In this document: piece after piece, positions 27,224 to 36,774 of the stretch | Numbering within the stretch: the first letter of the stretch is position 1 | Layout: the number at the start of each line of letters is the position of its first letter | Assembly: GCA_963774765.1 (NCBI GenBank) | Contig: CAVZGP010000030.1 | Location: 124,001-188,000 of the forward strand | DNA from: Sva-07 sp963774765 | Lineage (GTDB): Bacteria; Actinomycetota; Acidimicrobiia; Acidimicrobiales; Ilumatobacteraceae | DNA: 64,000 bases | Reading direction: 5' to 3' | Translations under genes and position numbers: made by a program | The notes under the pieces: model-generated | What the model was told of the DNA's origin: nothing | What the model saw: only the letters and a program-made list of their open reading frames with translations | The model's database searches: none

Positions 27224-28641
27224 CAGTCGGCTGCCGGTGCTGCTCCGGGAACGTCGTAGAACGCGTCGATCGCCCCGGCGAGCAGATCCTCGACGAGCTT
27301 GACACCTTCGGGACCGGTCCCCGACAGGCCGTAGAGCGCGCCGCTCTTGGGCGGCTGGTCGGCGGGGATCTGCTTGGCGTCGGCAACGGCGTCGGCGAGA
27401 TCTACGAGGTACTTGTCGATGAGACCCGGCGCGGTGTTGGGTCGCGTGACGCAGAAGTGGAACGCGTCGGGGAACTGCAGACCGTTCATCCGCCATCCTC
27501 GGTCGGCCAGGCCGTCGTTGACGTGGTAGATGTCGACGTCCGGGCTCGCCGAGGCCACCGCGACGAGGAAGTACGGCTTGCCGAGGATCCGCAGCTCTGG
27601 GATCCGGCCGATGCCCTCCACGAGCTTGGCGGTGGTGTCGAAGATGCCCTTGGCGATGTCGAGGTAGCCGGACTCGCCCAGGCTGACCATCGCTGCCCAG
27701 GTCGCGGCGATCACGCCACCGGAGCGGCTCCCGGCCATTCCCGGCGACAGGTAGATGCCGCCGGGCCAGCCGCCGGCGGTGAAGTACTGCAGCGCACGAA
27801 GGTCGCGACGCGCATACATCAGCACCGAGGTTCCCTTGAGGGCGTAGCCGTACTTGTGGGTGTCGGCCGAGAGCGAGGTGACACCGGGAACACGGAAGTC
27901 GAACGGCGGCACCTCGACGCCGGCCTTCTCACCCCAGGCGAGGATGAACGCCCCGAGGCAACCGTCGACGTGGAAGCCGATGTCGTGCTCGAGGGCGAGC
28001 GCGCCCATCTCCTCGATCGGGTCGATCACGCCATGGGGGTAGGTGCCCGCAGAGCCGGCGATGGCAACGGTGTTCGGTCCGATGTGATCGCGGATCCAGG
28101 CCACGTCGGCCTGCTGGTCGTCGGTGACGGGTGCATGCAGGACCTTGACCCCGAAGTAGTGCGCCCCCTTGTCGAGCGCGCAGTGTGCGGTGATCGGCCA
28201 GATCATCTCGGGCTCGGTGATGCCCCGGGTGCGGCCCCATTCGCGGTAGGCGTACACCGCGGTCATCAGCGACTCCGACCCACCGGACGTGATCACTCCG
28301 CACGCGCCTTCGGCCTGGTTGCCGTGCAGCAGGTCGAGCGTCATCGACACGATCTCACCCTCGAGCTTGGTGGAGCTCGGGTACATGTCGCGTTGGAGCA
28401 CGTTGGCGTGCGCGAACACCTCGAACGCCTCGGTCAGGAAGTGGTAGTGATCGTGGTCGCCGTGGTAGATCGACCCCGACACGAGACCGAGGTCGCCCTT
28501 CGCGTCCTCTTCGGAAGCCATCGTGGTCAACTCGTCGAGGATCACCGAGCGGTCGACCCCGGTCGCGGGGAGGGTGCGGTGGGTCTCGAAGCGTGACCGA
28601 TACGGGTAGAGACCATCCAAGAGTGCGTCATCGTCCGACAT
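27223..28641 (-). CDS. PLP-dependent group II decarboxylase / sphingosine-1-phosphate-lyase-like protein
   Basis: 472 residues of fold type I. HVDGCLGAF (Asp226 pairs with the PLP ring nitrogen) and SLSADTHKYGYALKG with Schiff-base Lys263. GSIYHGDHDHY and AHANVLQRDMYPSSTKLEGEIV are typical of the sphingosine-1-phosphate lyase/glutamate decarboxylase-like branch. Bacterial members cleave phosphorylated amino alcohols or decarboxylate amino acids. Coupling to a FGGY kinase suggests a kinase-then-lyase pathway on a small substrate, which is inference. No membrane anchor is present, unlike the eukaryotic lyase. Confidence 0.88.
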   Translation of the reverse strand: MSDDDALLDGLYPYRSRFETHRTLPATGVDRSVILDELTTMASEEDAKGDLGLVSGSIYHGDHDHYHFLTEAFEVFAHANVLQRDMYPSSTKLEGEIVSMTLDLLHGNQAEGACGVITSGGSESLMTAVYAYREWGRTRGITEPEMIWPITAHCALDKGAHYFGVKVLHAPVTDDQQADVAWIRDHIGPNTVAIAGSAGTYPHGVIDPIEEMGALALEHDIGFHVDGCLGAFILAWGEKAGVEVPPFDFRVPGVTSLSADTHKYGYALKGTSVLMYARRDLRALQYFTAGGWPGGIYLSPGMAGSRSGGVIAATWAAMVSLGESGYLDIAKGIFDTTAKLVEGIGRIPELRILGKPYFLVAVASASPDVDIYHVNDGLADRGWRMNGLQFPDAFHFCVTRPNTAPGLIDKYLVDLADAVADAKQIPADQPPKSGALYGLSGTGPEGVKLVEDLLAGAIDAFYDVPGAAPAAD

Positions 28642-28790
28642 GACAGAACCCTACGTCGCGTCGCGGGGAGGCGACGCTTCCCGAGACGTCCTACAGGCCG
28701 CTTCGCATGTTGTGGTGAACGGCATCCTGCTGGCTGCTCTCGGTCAGTCGGTCCCACCGGTGGACCACCCTGTCCCGTGCCCTCGCCGGG

Positions 28791-31700
28791 TCAGGGGACG
28801 TAGCCGTTGACGTCGACGACGAGGTCGGTGGTTGCCATGGTGTAGAGGCAGACCTTTCCGTTGGTGCCGACTTTGGCGAGCACGGCGTTGGGGACGACTT
28901 GGCCGGTGGTGTAGTTGACGTTCGATGCGAGGGGTCGGGTTGTTCCGCATGGGTAGACGGTGACGAAGCCTGGTCCGTCTGCTGACACGGAGGTGACGTT
29001 GAGCAGTACTGCTTCGGCGTCTGCGGTGACGCCGCCTCGGTTCGTGACGGTCAGTTCGAGTGTGGTGTTGGCGGCGACGCGCCCGATGCCTTGGAACTGG
29101 CCGTCGACGGTCTTGTCGTCGGGTCCGGAACGTGTCTCCAACAATCGCGCCGGCACGAGTGTCGCGAGCGATCCGCCCGCAGGGACGTAGCCGTTGACGT
29201 CGACGACGAGGTCGGTGGTTGCCATGGTGTAGAGGCAGACCTTTCCGTTGGTGCCGACTTTGGCGAGCACGGCGTTGGGGACGACTTGGCCGGTGGTGTA
29301 GTTGACGTTCGATGCGAGAGGTCGGGTTGTTCCGCATGGGTAGACGGTGACGAAGCCTGGTCCGTCTGCTGACACGGAGGTGACGTTGAGCAGTACTGCT
29401 TCGGCGTCTGCGGTGACGCCGCCTCGGTTCGTGACGGTCAGTTCGAGTGTGGTGTTGGCGGCGACGCGCCCGATGCCTTGGAACTGGCCGTCGACGGTCT
29501 TGTCGTCGGGTCCGGAACGTGTCTCCAACAATCGCGCCGGCACGAGCGGCACCAACGAGTCGACGTCGCCGCCCGGCGATTTGGCATCGGGGTACGCGAG
29601 CAGAACCATCGCGCCCCAATCGTGCGCGTAGGCGAGTGGTGCCGTGAACCGCATCGGCGCGACCGTTGCCAGTGTCGCCAGCTCCTCGTGCGCTCCCCCT
29701 GGGTCGACGACCACGACATCGCCAGGGTGGAAGTACGGGCTCGAAGCCGGAACGCCCAGTGACTCGAACGGGATCGCCGGCACGGTCAACGCTCCGGCGT
29801 CAACGTTGCCGTCGATGTAGGTCCACGGTCGCAACGACAGCGGCCCAGTGGCCAACAGCGCCTGGACATCGACCGGCGACCACCGGCCACCGGCCTGACC
29901 GTACGGATACTCGACCGACGTCAACTGCTGTGGCCCACCTGGTGCGCTGTAGGAATCGACACCACCGCCGTCGTTGGGTTTGAGACCCTCGCCCGAACGA
30001 TCGAACTCGTTCTGGACGTTGCTGCCGGCGAGCCCGACGATCCGTCCGAAGATCGAGAGCCCGAAGTAGCCGGCGATGTTGCGGAACCCGTCATGGGCTC
30101 GGATCAGCTCCGCGAGCGTCAACAGGTTCAGTGTGCGCGGTGGGCTGACCGTCTCTCCGAACAAGCCGTCGAAGAACGAACGCTGGTAGTTGTCGATCAA
30201 CGACACGTTGGGGCCGCCTTCCAGCGTGGACAACCGGTCGTCGAAGAACGCGGTCATGAGGCGCTTCTGCGGCGTCGCCGCGAGCAGCGTTTCCCCGTCT
30301 TCGGCGTCGAGGCCGTCCTTGAGGTACTTGGCCCGCACCTTCGGGTTCAGGATGGTGAACGACTCTCCGTGTTGCATCCCGAGCAGCGCCTGCATCTTCT
30401 GGTAGATCCGGGCTCGCTTGTCGAGCTCGGCGAGTCGCTGGAGCGCGTCGAGTGTGTCGCCGAGCATGCGACCGTCCGGGGTGAGAATCGCGAGGAAGTC
30501 GATGTCGCCCGTGATGTCACGGAACGTCGTCCCGTCGGGGCCGGGAGGTGTGCCCGCGGGTCCTGCCATCTGCACCTGGTACGCCTTGCGACCGGTTCCT
30601 GAGGTGCCGCCATCGAGTGTGTGCTCGATCAGGCGGCCCTCAACGTTCGGCGTGGTCTCGATGAGCCGGCGGGGCAAGTCGTTGAACTCGGGATCGAAGT
30701 CGACCTTGATGCCGCCGCCAGACGCGACGTCGCCGGTCCACTGCGCGCGATCCGCCTCGAATGTGATCCACTCGTCGGAGCGGGTCTCGAGGCGCGACTC
30801 GAGCGCCTTTCGGACATCGGCGCGAGCGACATCATCGGAGATCGAGTTCAACTGGTGGTTCGAGTCGAGGTACTGCTGGATCGCCTGGGCGCGTTCAGGG
30901 GAACCCTTGGGGTGCACCGGCATCGGCGGTTCGACCACGAACACCTTGGAGTCCCAGGCCTCTGGGTATCCCAAGAAGTCCATGTCGAGGTCGTTGACAC
31001 CTTTCGTCTTGACCCCCTGGGGCTTGGGCAATGCCAGCCCCGAGTCGATCAAATCGACCGACTTCGGTGATCTCGACCTGAACACGATCGTGACGCCCTC
31101 GTCCTCGGCGATCTTGAACAACGCCTCGAGGTCGGCTCGCGACACACCCCAGGCCTTCCAGATCCGAGACAGATCGGTGACGTCGACGCCGGCGGGAATC
31201 ACCCGGCTTCCCGGGAGGGCCCGCTCGCCCTGTTCTGCGATCACTCTGTCGGCGGCTGCGATGGCCTTGGTTCGTTCCGCCTCGATACCTTCACGGATCG
31301 AGGTTCGCAGCAGACCCGCCCGTCCACCGAGAGCGTGCATCGTCTTGACCAGTGTCCTGGCAGCGACGAGAGCCTCGAACGTCGTGTCGATGTTCTCGCC
31401 GGCGAATTCGGCGAGTTCGCCGGTGATCAACTTGAGGTCACCGGTCGCCAACAGGTTCTTCGTCCGGTCGATCGCACGGTACGTGGCGTCGCCCACCAGG
31501 TCGAGGAGCTTCGAGGGGGTGATCGCTTGGAGCGACTCGTAGCCCGCCGCTTTCAACTTGACGAGGTCGGCGACGATCTCGTTGACGATGATCAGGCGGG
31601 CCGCCTCATCAGCTGACAAGAACTCGTAGGCCTTGCGCATCAATGCGACCTTGGCCTGTTGATAGGCGACGTTGATCCGGTAGCCGAGCACGCCGACACC

Positions 31701-33953
31701 GACCAGCCCCCGCAACGCTGTCTCGACGCCCCGCCCGAGCTTGCAGCCCACGTAGAAGGTGGCCAGCAACTCCTCGGAGCAACTGATCCAGTTCGTGTCT
31801 TCGGGGGTGGCTGCGACCGGCACCAACTGGACGGAGTGGACCGCAGATGACCCGTCCTCCTCCGAGATCTCGGCGTTCGCTCCACTCGCCGGCACATATT
31901 TGGGCGGAGGTCCCTCGTCGGGGATGTACGGGTAGATCTGGAACGAGACGGTGAATCCCGATGGTGCCTCGGTGGGCATGGTGAACACGATCGAATCGAG
32001 ATCGATCGACTCACCGGGAGCGAGTTCGAACATCTCCATTCCCTGGGCCGTTTCGGACCCAGGGCGAGAGAAGTAGGCGTTCCCGCCGTTGCCGTCGGGC
32101 TCCCCGAACGCGCCCGACAGCGTACGTCCCACCCCGAACGACACGATCGTCGGTTCGGCGTTCTCGTCGGTGACGTTGGTGAATGTCCCGCTGATCCGGA
32201 CCGTCTTGCCCGCTGTCAACGGCTGGTTGTCGAGGGTGATTTCGGCCTCGATCAGCTTTGTCGTGAAGACCCGGATGTTCGCCTCGGCAGTGGTCGTGGT
32301 GTCGAATCCGGCCGCGGTCCCGGTGACCGAGATGTCGGCCTTCGCGTCGACGGCATCGGTGGCGCGATACACCCACTCGAGCGTGTCGGAGCCGCCGCTG
32401 GGCAGGTCGGTGAAGCCGCGGCTTGGAGCAGTCTGCAGTTCGAGCCAGACGGAGGCGTCGTTGAGCAGGTTGGACGACAGATCGAGTTCGTCGAAGGTGA
32501 TGTCGGTGATGGGCCCATCGGAGACGTTGGTGACCTCGACCGAGATCGTGACGTCGTTGTCCTCAGCCGTGATCTCCTCGTCGCCGTTGGTGTCCTCGTC
32601 GAGGCTGAACTTCGGTGGATCGACGGTGACCTCGACCGCGAGCCCCGAAACGGAGCCGTTGAGCGCACCTTGCTTGGGACCGGCTGCGCGATCGGCTGCG
32701 TCGGTTGCGTTCCATCTCGAGATCAGACTGAAACGACCCGGATGAATCGTCTTGACGGTGGCGTCGTAGATTCGGTCGGCGTCGCTGCCCAGGGTGAATG
32801 GGCTGACGAGTTGTGGCTCGCCCTGGAGTTCGAGTTGGGGTGGAATGTCGAGCAGGTCACCGATCGGAGCGACCGCGGTCAGGTCGCCGAGGCCTTTGCC
32901 TGTCGACACGACGATACGGACCGGGAACGTCTGGTTGAGGCTGTACCGGTTGCCCGCGTCGCCGGGACCGAACTCGGCATCGGGGTTGTACACCGCCACC
33001 CGGAGTTCGGGGGCGTTGACGACAACCTCTCGGCTGACCGACTTCGCGACATTCGCGGTGTTGCGCATCGTCAAGGTGACCGTGTACGTGCCGGGCATCG
33101 CATATTGGTGAGACGGGTTCGAGGTGGTCGAGGTGGCGCCGTCGCCGAAGGTCCACTCCCAGGTGGTCGTGCCGGTGGCGTACGGCTCCGAACGGTTGTG
33201 GAACGAGAAGTATCCGGGTGTCGTCGACGACTCGTTGGCATCGAACGCAGCGTGCGGCGCGAGGGTTCCCGCCACCGGCAACCACGTGTACACGTCGTGG
33301 CGTTCGAGGGTGGCCCATGACTCGTCGCATCCGTACCCGCCGCCCGGTTCGATGCACTCGTTCACCGAGGTTTTCACCAGCCAGAACGTCGGCCCGAGCA
33401 GATTGTCGATCGGTCGGTCCGCTGGCGTCACCGCGAACGTGCAGTCCGCCAACGAGTAGGCCCGCACGTTCCACGGTGGATCACCACCCTGGGCGAACGT
33501 ACTTCCCAATGTTCCCGAACAGGTCCCTTGGCGTTGTGCGCTGACCGAGCCCCGAGTGCTCAAACTCCCACACGATCGAACATCGGCCGCATCGTTGTTG
33601 GCGAGGTACACACATCGAGTCAGCGTCGGGGTGAACAACGTGTAGTAGCAACCCGTGTCGGTGTACCAGTAGCAAGGAGCCAAACCATCGCCGTCGGTGA
33701 TCACCTTGAACTTGCCGCCGGCCGCGAACTGACCGCTGACGCTGCCGCCGGGGTCACCAGGGAGGCACCCGAGCCCCTGGGTGCCGGTGTCGCTCACGAC
33801 ACACGCCGGAGTCGGACCGGTCGGCGCAGTCCTGGCGGCCTCGGCCACCTTGGGCGGCAACAACGTGACGACGATCGCCGCGGTTGCCACCATCGCTGTC
33901 ACCACGCTCATCGCCGCCGCGCGCGTCCACCGCCGAGTCCCGCTCTGTGCCAT
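28791..33953 (-). CDS. Giant secreted protein: PKD domain, edema-factor-like region, C-terminal wall repeats
   Basis: 1720 residues. Signal peptide at about 1-40. A Cys-rich head runs to about 225; a PKD domain to about 313 (TTWEWTFGDGATSTTSNPSHQY). Two or three Ig/CARDB-like domains reach about 710, then a helical region to 930. Residues about 935-1250 show the order of active-site motifs of ExoY/edema-factor nucleotidyl cyclases: LFKIAEDEGVTIVFR...SVDLIDSGLA, Lys977/982/984, DID at 1150-1152, and HGES...N at His1195/Asn1203. Two nearly identical 122-residue repeats end the protein. It could be a secreted effector or adhesin; the cyclase reading is remote similarity seen by eye, and the DID-to-His spacing is shorter than in EF. 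Confidence 0.8.
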   Translation of the reverse strand: MAQSGTRRWTRAAAMSVVTAMVATAAIVVTLLPPKVAEAARTAPTGPTPACVVSDTGTQGLGCLPGDPGGSVSGQFAAGGKFKVITDGDGLAPCYWYTDTGCYYTLFTPTLTRCVYLANNDAADVRSCGSLSTRGSVSAQRQGTCSGTLGSTFAQGGDPPWNVRAYSLADCTFAVTPADRPIDNLLGPTFWLVKTSVNECIEPGGGYGCDESWATLERHDVYTWLPVAGTLAPHAAFDANESSTTPGYFSFHNRSEPYATGTTTWEWTFGDGATSTTSNPSHQYAMPGTYTVTLTMRNTANVAKSVSREVVVNAPELRVAVYNPDAEFGPGDAGNRYSLNQTFPVRIVVSTGKGLGDLTAVAPIGDLLDIPPQLELQGEPQLVSPFTLGSDADRIYDATVKTIHPGRFSLISRWNATDAADRAAGPKQGALNGSVSGLAVEVTVDPPKFSLDEDTNGDEEITAEDNDVTISVEVTNVSDGPITDITFDELDLSSNLLNDASVWLELQTAPSRGFTDLPSGGSDTLEWVYRATDAVDAKADISVTGTAAGFDTTTTAEANIRVFTTKLIEAEITLDNQPLTAGKTVRISGTFTNVTDENAEPTIVSFGVGRTLSGAFGEPDGNGGNAYFSRPGSETAQGMEMFELAPGESIDLDSIVFTMPTEAPSGFTVSFQIYPYIPDEGPPPKYVPASGANAEISEEDGSSAVHSVQLVPVAATPEDTNWISCSEELLATFYVGCKLGRGVETALRGLVGVGVLGYRINVAYQQAKVALMRKAYEFLSADEAARLIIVNEIVADLVKLKAAGYESLQAITPSKLLDLVGDATYRAIDRTKNLLATGDLKLITGELAEFAGENIDTTFEALVAARTLVKTMHALGGRAGLLRTSIREGIEAERTKAIAAADRVIAEQGERALPGSRVIPAGVDVTDLSRIWKAWGVSRADLEALFKIAEDEGVTIVFRSRSPKSVDLIDSGLALPKPQGVKTKGVNDLDMDFLGYPEAWDSKVFVVEPPMPVHPKGSPERAQAIQQYLDSNHQLNSISDDVARADVRKALESRLETRSDEWITFEADRAQWTGDVASGGGIKVDFDPEFNDLPRRLIETTPNVEGRLIEHTLDGGTSGTGRKAYQVQMAGPAGTPPGPDGTTFRDITGDIDFLAILTPDGRMLGDTLDALQRLAELDKRARIYQKMQALLGMQHGESFTILNPKVRAKYLKDGLDAEDGETLLAATPQKRLMTAFFDDRLSTLEGGPNVSLIDNYQRSFFDGLFGETVSPPRTLNLLTLAELIRAHDGFRNIAGYFGLSIFGRIVGLAGSNVQNEFDRSGEGLKPNDGGGVDSYSAPGGPQQLTSVEYPYGQAGGRWSPVDVQALLATGPLSLRPWTYIDGNVDAGALTVPAIPFESLGVPASSPYFHPGDVVVVDPGGAHEELATLATVAPMRFTAPLAYAHDWGAMVLLAYPDAKSPGGDVDSLVPLVPARLLETRSGPDDKTVDGQFQGIGRVAANTTLELTVTNRGGVTADAEAVLLNVTSVSADGPGFVTVYPCGTTRPLASNVNYTTGQVVPNAVLAKVGTNGKVCLYTMATTDLVVDVNGYVPAGGSLATLVPARLLETRSGPDDKTVDGQFQGIGRVAANTTLELTVTNRGGVTADAEAVLLNVTSVSADGPGFVTVYPCGTTRPLASNVNYTTGQVVPNAVLAKVGTNGKVCLYTMATTDLVVDVNGYVP
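28794..29546 (-). repeat. Two near-identical 366-bp coding repeats (387-bp period)
   Basis: Copy A 29181-29546 and copy B 28794-29159 encode the same 122 residues (LVPARLLETR to VDVNGYVP). Within the copies I see one base difference, at the fourth base of GAGGGG/GAGAGG near 28930 and 29317, which does not change the protein. Such identity including third codon positions means a recent duplication or ongoing gene conversion. The domain is typical of the C-termini of Ilumatobacter-like exported proteins. Confidence 0.92.
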
Positions 33954-34063
33954 GGCCGCGACGGTAGACCTGGCTGCTAACAGCTTGCTAACGGCCTGGC
34001 AACAGGGTGCCTCGGACCTGCTGCATCCGGATCGCGAGGGTGTTCGAGGGCGATACTTGATCC

Positions 34064-35176
34064 GTGAGCGTTCCCACTGACGACGGTTCGAGCCTGACGA
34101 TCGATGAGCGTGCAGCGGCGCGGGCGTTCGTCGCTCGGTGCGAGGTGCGCCTGTCGACGATTCACCGCATCGCCGTCGGGCTGCTGTCCGGTGCCGGTCT
34201 TCTGGTGGTACTCCCCGTCGTCGCTCGTGACGCGGTGTCCGGCGTGCTTCGATCCTTGTTGATCGCCGGAATCGGGGTCGCGGACATCGCGCTGGTCGTC
34301 GGTGTCGTGGCGATGCTCGCCGTTCCCATGGTCGCGCTCTGGTTGTTGTTTGCTGACCTGACCCGCTTCTACTTCCACGCCAACCATCTGGGTGGCGATG
34401 GCCGTGACGTGTTCACACCGCGTTTCACCCTGACATCGCTCAAGCTCCCGTCGGACGAACTCGGCGCGGCTGCGCTCGAGCAGCTCGATGCGAGTCGAAC
34501 CGACCCCCGGATCGTCGAGCTGCTGGTGCCGGCGAACGACACGTCACGACGACGTGTGGACAAGCAGTTGCACGTGTATGCGGGGCTCGACTCGGGTCAC
34601 GACGACGCGAGCAGAGCACACGGCCTGTTCGAATTGGCTGCATCGTCGAGCCGACCTCTGCTCGAGGAGGTCGCCAAAGTCGAGCACGGAATGGCCCGCC
34701 ACGTCTTGCGACTCCGCGGGCTCGTGTTGCGATACGTCAAGGCGCTGCTCGCGCTGTTGACCACGGCCCTGGCCGTGTACGCAGGCGACGCCATCGTCGC
34801 GGGACTCGACCCTGGCGAGGGAATGACGGTCTCGGGAGGAATCGCGCTTGCAGCGGTCGTGCTGGTCTGGGCCCCGGTCGTGGTGCTCGCCGTGACATCG
34901 CCCGTTCGGTGGATCGAGAAGCTGATGCGCGATGACGGGGCACCCTCGACAGCGGTTGCCGATGATCCCGATCTGACCTACGTCGAACGTGTCGCCCTTC
35001 GGATCGCTGCAGTCGGCTGGCTTGCGGCGGCCATCGCGATGGTCGTCTCGGCGACGGACGACGCGACGGGCAGCCGTGCGCAGGCCCTGGGGCTCGCCGT
35101 ACTCGCCGGATCGTCCATCGCCGTGATCGTCGCCGCGTTCTCCGGGCGATTTCGCAGCCTCACCAGGATCCGCTGA
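34064..35176 (+). CDS. Multi-pass membrane protein of unknown function
   Basis: 370 residues from the GTG at 34064. Two helices near the N-terminus (about 40-60 and 70-105), a charged cytoplasmic domain of about 110 residues containing RRRVDKQLHVYAGLDSGHDD, then two helix pairs (about 215-290 and 315-365). Not recognised as a named family. Divergent from the giant secreted protein (110 bases between starts) and followed by a serine hydrolase gene on the same strand after 69 bases, so a common transcript is possible. Confidence 0.7.
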   Translation: MSVPTDDGSSLTIDERAAARAFVARCEVRLSTIHRIAVGLLSGAGLLVVLPVVARDAVSGVLRSLLIAGIGVADIALVVGVVAMLAVPMVALWLLFADLTRFYFHANHLGGDGRDVFTPRFTLTSLKLPSDELGAAALEQLDASRTDPRIVELLVPANDTSRRRVDKQLHVYAGLDSGHDDASRAHGLFELAASSSRPLLEEVAKVEHGMARHVLRLRGLVLRYVKALLALLTTALAVYAGDAIVAGLDPGEGMTVSGGIALAAVVLVWAPVVVLAVTSPVRWIEKLMRDDGAPSTAVADDPDLTYVERVALRIAAVGWLAAAIAMVVSATDDATGSRAQALGLAVLAGSSIAVIVAAFSGRFRSLTRIR

Positions 35177-35245
35177 CGACACACGCTCACCGTCCGGGAC
35201 GCCACGTGTGGGCTGACCATGTTGCGACTCTGGAAGACTCTGGCG

Positions 35246-36745
35246 ATGGCGTCGACCGGCCACCACGAAGCCGACATCGCCGCCTGCGTCGACCGCTTCG
35301 TGGACGATCATCAGTGCGTCGGGCTCGCCGTCGGCATCGTCAATGAACGCTCGATGCTCACCACCCACACCCGGGGTGACGCGTCGCTGTCCGGTCGACG
35401 ACCGATCACCGCTCGTTCTGTCTTCCGCGCTGGTTCGATCACCAAGCTCTTCACGGCGATCGCGGTGATGCAACTGGTGCAGGAGGGCGCGTTCGATCTC
35501 GACGACCCGGTCGGTCACCACCTTCGCAGATTCGAGGTCCACTCACCGGGGGGCGCGCCGCCGATCACCCTGCGGCACCTCTTGACCCACACGTCCGGGA
35601 TCGGTGAGTTGCGGCGCCCGACCGACCTGTTCCGGCCCGTCATCGGGTTGGCGTCGAAACCAGGGCGAGCGGTGCCGAGCCTCGGCGAGTACTACGCGCC
35701 GGCGATCGTCACGCGTGTGCCTCCCGACGATCGATGGGCCTACGCAAATCACGGATTCGCGACGCTCGGCGCCGTCGTGGAGGACGTCACGGGCGAATCG
35801 TTCGACTCGCGGCTGCGACGCACGATCCTCGATCCGCTCGCCATGGCACACAGCGACCTCGTTCGCAGCGATCGGGTGGCGCCCGAACTCTGCAACGGGC
35901 ACGGTCGACGGTTCGGCCGACCCCGCACAGCCCGCGATCTGGAGGTCATTCCGGCACCGGCGGGGTCGCTGTACGCCTGCGTCGAAGACATGAGGGCATT
36001 CATCACCATGGTCTGCGCGCACGGTTCGCCGGTTCTCGACGCCGACCTCTTCGACCAGATGATCGTTCCGCAGTTCCGGCTCCACCCGGGGCTCGCGGCG
36101 ATGGGGCTGGGATTCATGATCGATGATGTTCACGGCCATCGCGAGGTGATGCACGACGGCGGCTTGCCCGGCTTCATCTCGCACGTACGCGTCGCTCCCG
36201 ATGAGGGGATGGGTGTCGTGGTCTTCACCAACTCGGAGAGTCAGTCGATCGCGATGGCGATCGCGTCGTTCGGCGAGCGGCTTCTCGAGATCACGAGAGG
36301 CACGCACGCGAGCGTCGGCGGCGTGCCGGAGCCGTCGACCGGTCCGCAACAGCGGAACGCTCGTGGCGACGTCGGCCGGGCCGGCTGCTATGGCCTCGAC
36401 CGCGGACTCAACACCAACGCCCGAGCGTGGATGTACCTGGGCGGCGAGGTCGAGGTGTCGGCTGCTGGCGACGAACTCACCATCCGCTCGTTCATCGGAC
36501 CGATCCGCGCTCCGCATCCGCTCCGACCGGTCGAGTCGGACGATCCAGGCCTCTTCGATCTCGACCTCGGGTCGAGCACCGTCCGAGTCGCATTCGATAC
36601 CGATGTCATCCACCTCGGGCTTCCACTGAACGCAACGTTGTACCGCCGTGCGGCGAGCTTCCGGCGCCGCACGCGAGGGGTCGCCGGACTCGCTGCAACG
36701 CTCGTGTTGGCCGCCGTCGTCGGTGTCCGTCGTCGGCGGAAATGA
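35246..36745 (+). CDS. Class C beta-lactamase-type serine hydrolase
   Basis: 499 residues from the ATG at 35246; an ATG at 35219 adds nine residues. SxxK motif at Ser64-Lys67 (RAGSITKLFTA), YxN as YANHGF, and HDGGLPGF in the place of KTG, the usual pattern of esterase/DD-peptidase-like penicillin-binding-protein homologues. A C-terminal hydrophobic helix (GLAATLVLAAVVGV) followed by RRRRK suggests a tail anchor. Typical roles are ester or peptide hydrolysis, not necessarily antibiotic resistance. The stop overlaps a possible upstream ATG of the next gene. Confidence 0.87.
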   Translation: MASTGHHEADIAACVDRFVDDHQCVGLAVGIVNERSMLTTHTRGDASLSGRRPITARSVFRAGSITKLFTAIAVMQLVQEGAFDLDDPVGHHLRRFEVHSPGGAPPITLRHLLTHTSGIGELRRPTDLFRPVIGLASKPGRAVPSLGEYYAPAIVTRVPPDDRWAYANHGFATLGAVVEDVTGESFDSRLRRTILDPLAMAHSDLVRSDRVAPELCNGHGRRFGRPRTARDLEVIPAPAGSLYACVEDMRAFITMVCAHGSPVLDADLFDQMIVPQFRLHPGLAAMGLGFMIDDVHGHREVMHDGGLPGFISHVRVAPDEGMGVVVFTNSESQSIAMAIASFGERLLEITRGTHASVGGVPEPSTGPQQRNARGDVGRAGCYGLDRGLNTNARAWMYLGGEVEVSAAGDELTIRSFIGPIRAPHPLRPVESDDPGLFDLDLGSSTVRVAFDTDVIHLGLPLNATLYRRAASFRRRTRGVAGLAATLVLAAVVGVRRRRK

Positions 36746-36774
36746 CGTCGCGAGAAGCGGCTACTCTGGGCGAG

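Noticed and set aside
28794..29546. Possible CRISPR array or mobile repeat
   Set aside because: The repeats are long, coding, in frame and only two in number; they are duplicated protein domains.
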